A DNA stretch of 64,000 nucleotides from positions 5,286,001 through 5,350,000 of the forward strand of contig NC_133557.1 in the NCBI RefSeq assembly GCF_048773025.1, in the 5' to 3' direction. The DNA comes from Camelus bactrianus (Eukaryota; Chordata; Mammalia; Artiodactyla; Camelidae). The notes beneath the pieces were generated by a model that was not told the DNA's origin, searched no databases, and saw only the letters and a program-made list of their open reading frames with translations. Made by a program: the position numbers and the translations under genes. Positions 59,075 to 64,000 of the stretch are shown here, piece by piece; the first letter of the stretch is position 1, and the number at the start of each line of letters is the position of its first letter.

Positions 59075-59215
59075 CTCATAGTGTGGTCTCCGGAAAAGTA
59101 GCATCTGCTTCATCTAGGAGCTTGTTAGAAATGCACCCCACATCTACTGAATCGGAAACTTGATTTTAGCAAAATCCTCAAGCATTTGTGCACGTTAAAG
59201 TTTGAAAAGCACTGG
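59075..59215 (-). mobile_element. MER20-like hAT MITE
   Basis: 'agtgtggtctccggaaaagt', 'aggagcttgttagaaatgca', 'ctactgaatcggaaacttga' and 'acgttaaagtttgaaaagca' match MER20 on the reverse strand. Confidence 0.75.
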
Positions 59216-60613
59216 TCTGGATGATCTACCACAGAGTTTCCAAGAATCATCCAACTAGCTCAGCCCAAACCAGCAAACCCAGAGGCTGCTGCACCATCAA
59301 AATGCATCCCCAAGTTCTTGGAAGCGTCGGGAGTGGTTTGGTTACATTCTGGCAAGGAAACTGATTGCCTCTCTTCTTCACCTTAGCTCCAAGCTAAATT
59401 GCCCTTAACTCTTTTATGGAGAGCCACGGGCTTGAGCTCACCTTAGACCTCGGCTCACTCCTTGGCCTGCCCATGCTTGTTTCCTCGCCACATGGGCCGA
59501 ACCTGGATGTGACCCAGATCTTTCTCTAGTCAGGAGAACACAGAGCTGGGCTGACTTCATCAGCCTGCCAACAACCCCAAAATGGTGACTCAGACCTGAC
59601 CTGTCTTTGCAAATAAACTCCCGCCTTCAGGGCAGGGCCTCCTTACCTTAGCTGTTCACTGGGTCTTTGCTGACACTGAGGACCTCTTGTCCTTCAAACA
59701 GATATATCTCTCTCTATCTCTCTCCCTTTCTATCTATCTTTCTATCTATCCATCTACTGTCATTGCTACTATTAAAATTAATTGCTCTTAACTCTTCCAA
59801 ATTTGAGTACAGCATTTCAGAATGTCTATAAGATGCCTTAAGCCTAAGCATTATTTATGCTTTAAGCCATAACGTATCACACACTGTTAGTTACCTCCTC
59901 TGATCACAAGGCAAATCCAATTATAAAAATAAACACCAAGCATTTTGCAGTGTTCACACTATGCATCACAAATGCATCTGTCTGGAAACATGTGACTCCA
60001 ACATTAATTTTGGTTTTCTCGAATATACCCACTTTCTCGTTCCAATTCCAAAGGTTTTGATAAAAGCCTAAGTAAACACTGACTCCTCCTCCTATATACA
60101 AGTAAATCTTTCTGCTTCCAAATCACTTACGTTGAACTCACGGAAGTTTTGTTCTGCTGTATAAGATAGTACTTTCCTTCTTCCCATAAATGTGTTAGAT
60201 TAGGGGTAATTGAAGCTCCAATCTAAAAAGCAGCTATTTAATTTGAAAGTGAACACCTTATAGATTCAAAAGCATTTTAAATAAATGAAAATGGTTTTCA
60301 GGACTCAGAATCTTCTATGTGGAAATCTCCTTGAAGGTTCTTCATTTTACAGTTTAAAAAAATTAAGAGTGTGAGACTCTGGATCCTCGGGCTCTGAGAA
60401 GCATCCATCCAAGCGTTCAATGGCTAAATGCAATTTTTGCTTCACTGTATTGCTCCGAATCAGAACAATATGCATACAATTCTTTCCAGAGTTAACTAAC
60501 ATTAGCATAAAAACACTAAAGTAGCTTCACAATTAAAAGATAAATTGCTAGTGATATTTCACAGCGAGCAATTTTCTCCTTATGATTGGGACCAAGTTGA
60601 TGACCGAACTTAC

Positions 60614-60857
60614 ATTATTTTTCCCTTTCAGTTTAGCGTAGTTGATGGTGAACTCAGTTCTTCCCTCCAGATCATGCCTTTGGCCGTGGAGTTCCTGACG
60701 GATGTTAGCTGGCTCCAACTTGCCCTCCTTGCTTGCTGAGGTGACAGGACCTCTTTGCCTCATGGGGATAGAGCCGTTCAAGCCAACACCCACACAGGGC
60801 GGGACTGATTCTCCCTGGACATAAATCTGCCAGATTTTCATCAGCTAGATCATCCCC
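60614..60857 (-). other. Candidate exon (minus strand), unproven
   Basis: On the minus strand, a pyrimidine-rich acceptor 'ctgctctgcccttgtag' precedes 60857 and a donor AAT|GTAAGT follows 60614, giving a 244-nt unit. One open frame starts at ATG 60841 and runs past the donor (97 codons in genomic DNA), with normal amino-acid composition including KLEPANIRQELHGQ. A TAG precedes that ATG in frame within the exon, so it could only be a first coding or non-coding exon. I recognise no protein family. Confidence 0.25.
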
Positions 60858-61350
60858 CTACAAGGGCAGAGCAGTCGAAGCAAGCTGAATCATAGATTAC
60901 TTCACAGCTTATAGCTAGTAAAATCACAGACTCAAAGGTTAATGCGATTCTCTTCCTGAGCTCAAGACCATACACCAAGACAATCGGTTAGCAAGTAAAA
61001 AAGAAATATATATATATAGAAATAACGTCTTACATATTCAATAATTGTGTAAAGGTATTCCAAGTTATTTGCCAAGAAAATGGGGATTAAGTTCCTGTAT
61101 GAATAATACTCTAAATAAAACATATTTTAAAAAGTCAATTGTACATTTAGAAAAAACAAGAGAAGTACTTATTAAGTGTAGATATTTGTTATGGAAAATG
61201 TGCTAGGTAATATAAAAATGGTCAACGGCAGTTCTTTTTGATATTTCCTGAAAATGAAAACCAAGACATTCTCAAGCATCATCCAAATTCTTCACCTTTC
61301 CTTCTTGGACTCTCACTTCCATCCTTTCCTTAATTTTTTTTTTTTTCCAG

Positions 61351-61439
61351 AGACCAATGACACCAGTTCAGATAAAAGAAAGAGAGCTATGAGTGGAGGT
61401 CAGAGTGTATTAATCAGCACAGATAAGGAGTACTGTCAG
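61351..61439 (+). other. Candidate exon (plus strand), unproven
   Basis: A T-run ending in CCAG precedes position 61351, and CAG|GTAAGG sits at 61439/61440, both close to splice consensus. The 89-nt unit has one fully open frame (TNDTSSDKRKRAMSGG...), and the other two contain stops. A unit this short is often open by chance, and I recognise no protein, so it may be a non-coding RNA exon or a decoy. Confidence 0.25.
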
Positions 61440-61696
61440 GTAAGGAAACTCAATGTTTTCTCCATGAGAAGACCAGCGAGAGTAGAGGAGAGGAATTGAA
61501 ACAGGAAATACAGCTGGCATGCCTCTGTACCTTTGATGGTGAGGAAGATGCTTGGAGAAACGTATACAAGATCCCACACTTTTCTCCTAAAACACACCAC
61601 TATGTTGAACTTTCTCTGTACAATCTTATCCCTTGAGTTGTGTGAGCTTCATTCTGATGAGCTTTGATTAGAAGTCATCCCTCAAAATGTTGAGGA

Positions 61697-62225
61697 CTGT
61701 TCTAGCTACTATTGCTGAATAACAAATTACCCCCTCAAATGTTGTAACTTAAAACTCAGGATTTTGTAGTTCAGATATTTAGGAAGGGCTCTGCTAGGCA
61801 GATCTAGCTTAGGGTCTCACACATGGTTGCAGTAAATGTCACCTGGGGCTGCAGTTCAGCTAGGTGAACTGTTCCAGAAGTCACGCTCACCTGGCTTGCA
61901 GTTGGTTATAACTGTTGGCTGAGATTCAACAGGGCTGTTAACCAGAGAGCCTCCCACCTCTGGCCCCTCCAGCATTGCAATCTCGGGGTAGTCAGGGTTC
62001 TTATGCGATCTTCCAAAGCAAGTATCCCAGCTGTAACACCTTTTATGAGCCAGCCCGAAAAGCCACAGTGTTACTTTTGCCATATTCTATTGGTTAGCAG
62101 GAAGTCAAAGATTCAAGGAGAGGGGAACTAGACTTCTTCTCCTGATGGAAGAAAGGCAAGGTTCTAGAAAAACATATGGCACAGGAGATATTGTTGCAAA
62201 CATCTTTGGAAAATTCAATCTGCTG
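61697..62225 (-). mobile_element. Solo LTR, ERVL-MaLR (MLT1 type), fossil
   Basis: 'tgctgaataacaaattaccc', 'gggctgcagttcagctaggt', 'ttttatgagccagcccgaaa', 'gccatattctattggttagc' and 'aaggagaggggaactagact' are the reverse complement of an MLT1 LTR of the same general type as the one at 7836-8338. About 530 bp, no internal region, old. Confidence 0.8.
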
Positions 62226-62270
62226 TGGATGCTGATGGGGTTAAATTAAAATAGAATGGACTCAAATGGC

Positions 62271-62285
62271 GACAGATAGACAGAC

Positions 62286-62323
<38 letters not shown>
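62271..62323. repeat. (GATA)n/(GACA)n microsatellite
   Basis: About ten GATA units preceded by GACA units. Confidence 0.95.
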
Positions 62324-63054
62324 GATTCAGTTTAATCGCATGCATGACAGCAGTTAAAGATCTGCCCGTGGTGACTGCTCTGGGTTGAGCTTGCTTTCAA
62401 GAAGTGTCACCTCCTGACATCCATTCAGCAGGAGGAGCTGATATAATTAAGCAGGTAGAGATTGTTCTCTTCACAGCGTCAATTGTATCCATTAGCACCC
62501 CCCCCCCCAAAAAAAAAACTTAGGAAAGGAAGGAGAGATAGAAAGCATGAGGGGCAGGGAAAGAGGAAGGGCAGGGGAGGGAGAGGAGTGTTGGGGAGCA
62601 GAGAGGAGGAGCGATAACTCTCAGGAACTCTCTCTTTCTGCCGGTGTCTGGCCTCCCTGAGGTGTCCTTCAGTCTCGTCTGCATTACCAGAACAACCTCA
62701 GGACACAACTTAACTGAGCAAGGACTCTCTCTCTTTCTGTTTTTTTACAACCCATAGACAGACTATTTGTAAGTGTAATCACAATTCGCATCTCTATTTG
62801 TTCCTTTTTTTTCCATTAGTGTGTAACTGAGTCTGCTTTTCTTTCCCCCTTCACCTAGGTTTACCTGCTGAGACTCAACACAAAATGAAGAGCTATAAAT
62901 ACAGAAGGGGATTGATTAATGTATTTTTATCCACTGTCTCCAATGCCATAACTTGATCTCTTTCCACATTAGAAGTCAGGTAGTCTCACTGTTACGATGA
63001 CTTTCTAAAATGACTTTTAGGAGTTAACTTATTTTTCTGTGGGTTTTTTTTTTT
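62324..63054. other. Unique sequence with low-complexity patches
   Basis: A C-run then A-run at 62500-62518 and a purine-rich stretch at 62520-62615. Nothing else was recognised. Confidence 0.45.
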
Positions 63055-63190
63055 CATTAAATAGTAGAATTATTTCTGCCTGGGAAGTTTGAAATAATTT
63101 ACCAGTAAAATTCTCCTGGCCTGGGCTTTTCTGGAGGATACACTTGCTAGATTTCTTATTTGCTAATATATTCATTTATTTAAATTTTTA
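63055..63190 (-). mobile_element. Possible old L1 ORF2 fragment
   Basis: 'gaaataatttaccagtaaaa' and 'ttctcctggcctgggctttt' resemble the antisense L1 ORF2 phrase 'tagaattcaccagtgaaacc...ctggtcctgggcttt'. Confidence 0.5.
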
Positions 63191-64000
63191 TTTTAACCAT
63201 AGACCAACTATTTCTTTAAAAGTTTAATATTCCTTCTAAGTCTTTATAATGAGATTGAAGATAATTAGGGGCCTTTTAATGCCAAGACTCATCTCTTTTC
63301 AGATTTTCTAATACTCCTCACAGCAGCATTTTAAATCATACATATTTGTCTAGCATTTTTTTTTAATGGGAAGAAAACTATAAAGTTTATTTTTAACTAG
63401 CTGATTCAATGCAAAAATAGACTTTGCCCTTGGATTGTCCTTGTTTGTAGTGTGCATATCAGGAAAATGAGGCAGGCTAAGCCATGGCGGGTCTGCTGAT
63501 CATGGCTTTGGCAGGAGAGAACCTGGGACATAGAGCCCCCTTGATAGGACTGGTGAGCAGACTGACTTTGTTGTAAATATTTAGACAGAAACGGGCTTTA
63601 GAGCAGCCACATCTGAAGACCCACAAGTCTGAGTATTATACAAGGTGCGTGTTCTGTTTGGGGCTTTGATTAATGTCTAAAAGAGAGAAACCCGATGGAC
63701 TCCTGTCGTGTTCGTGTTAATTAATTGCTTGCGGTGTCTGCTCATCAGGTGTGAGTGTGGATCCCTGTTAGTCCACTTACCACAGGGGCTGGGCTTTGCA
63801 GATGGGAAAATGTTATTTTGGCATGTTTTTAATGACAGCACAATTTATTTTTCTCTCACTCTCTTTGGTGTGCATGAAAGGAGACTGCCACCTGTGCTTG
63901 GTGGATGAGTGTCAATGATCCGGACAGATTAATTTACAACCTAGTAGAGAACCACAGAAGATTGCTGGGGCAGAACCCACCTCTTGGTCCAGTACTGACG
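63191..64000. other. Unique sequence to the window edge
   Basis: No repeat recognised. The patch at 63665-63730 with 'tttgattaatgtct' and 'gtgttaattaattgcttgc' has clustered TAAT words. A 66-codon plus frame has no support. Confidence 0.4.

Larger units (their letters stand above)
59216..61696. other. Unique sequence with two candidate exons
   Basis: A TCTA-rich run lies at about 59702-59757. No interspersed repeat was recognised in 59.8-61.7 kb. The two stretches with splice-site context, 60614-60857 and 61351-61439, are listed separately. Confidence 0.4.

Overview
This window is mammalian nuclear DNA, almost certainly from a camelid (camel, llama or alpaca line). The best evidence is five copies of a tRNA-derived SINE whose head has intact A- and B-box motifs, as in the camelid Vic-1 type family. 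There are also six pieces of an L1 3' UTR of the cetartiodactyl type. Old pan-mammalian repeats (MIR, L2, MER5A, MER20, MaLR LTRs, L1M) fill much of the rest. Family names come from recalled consensus sequences, since no search was possible.

I find no protein-coding gene that I can defend, no functional tRNA or rRNA gene, and no CRISPR array. The longest open frames are low-complexity purine-tract artefacts (14.4-15.1 kb) or chance frames in repeats and unique DNA. The window is best read as intergenic or deep intronic. Two sequences with good splice-site context (60614-60857 on the minus strand, 61351-61439 on the plus strand) are offered only as candidate exons.

Layout. 0-14 kb: L2, MIR, MER5A and another hAT MITE, one MaLR LTR, two L1 clusters (one with a 5' inversion) and a minus-strand SINE. 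14.4-14.95 kb: a 0.5 kb almost pure purine tract. 15.5-16.5 kb: an LTR-like repeat and an L2 tail. 17-21 kb: degraded L1 sequence, with a relic of a Mutator-like (MULE) DNA transposase at 18.3-18.9 kb. 21.6-22.0 kb: two SINEs in tandem, each with its own target-site duplication. 22-31 kb: mostly unique DNA with a MaLR LTR, MIRs, a SINE and MER20. 31.5-38 kb: three younger L1 tails, a palindromic MITE, an older L1 carrying a small internal L1 patch, and a SINE. 38-46 kb: mostly unique, with a possible 3'-UTR retrocopy at 44.5 kb. 46-51.5 kb: L1, L2, MIR and a hAT MITE. 51.5-57.9 kb: mostly unique, plus a palindromic MITE and a G-quadruplex motif. 57.9-59.2 kb: a dense cluster of MITEs, one split by an L1. 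59.2-64 kb: unique DNA with the two candidate exons, a MaLR LTR and a GATA microsatellite.

The most interesting item is the MULE relic. It keeps the transposase C-terminal signature in three frames (FIELIDDDET, FPKELWDIYQQT, PRTNNSVEAF) next to a block of about 15-nt quasi-repeats.
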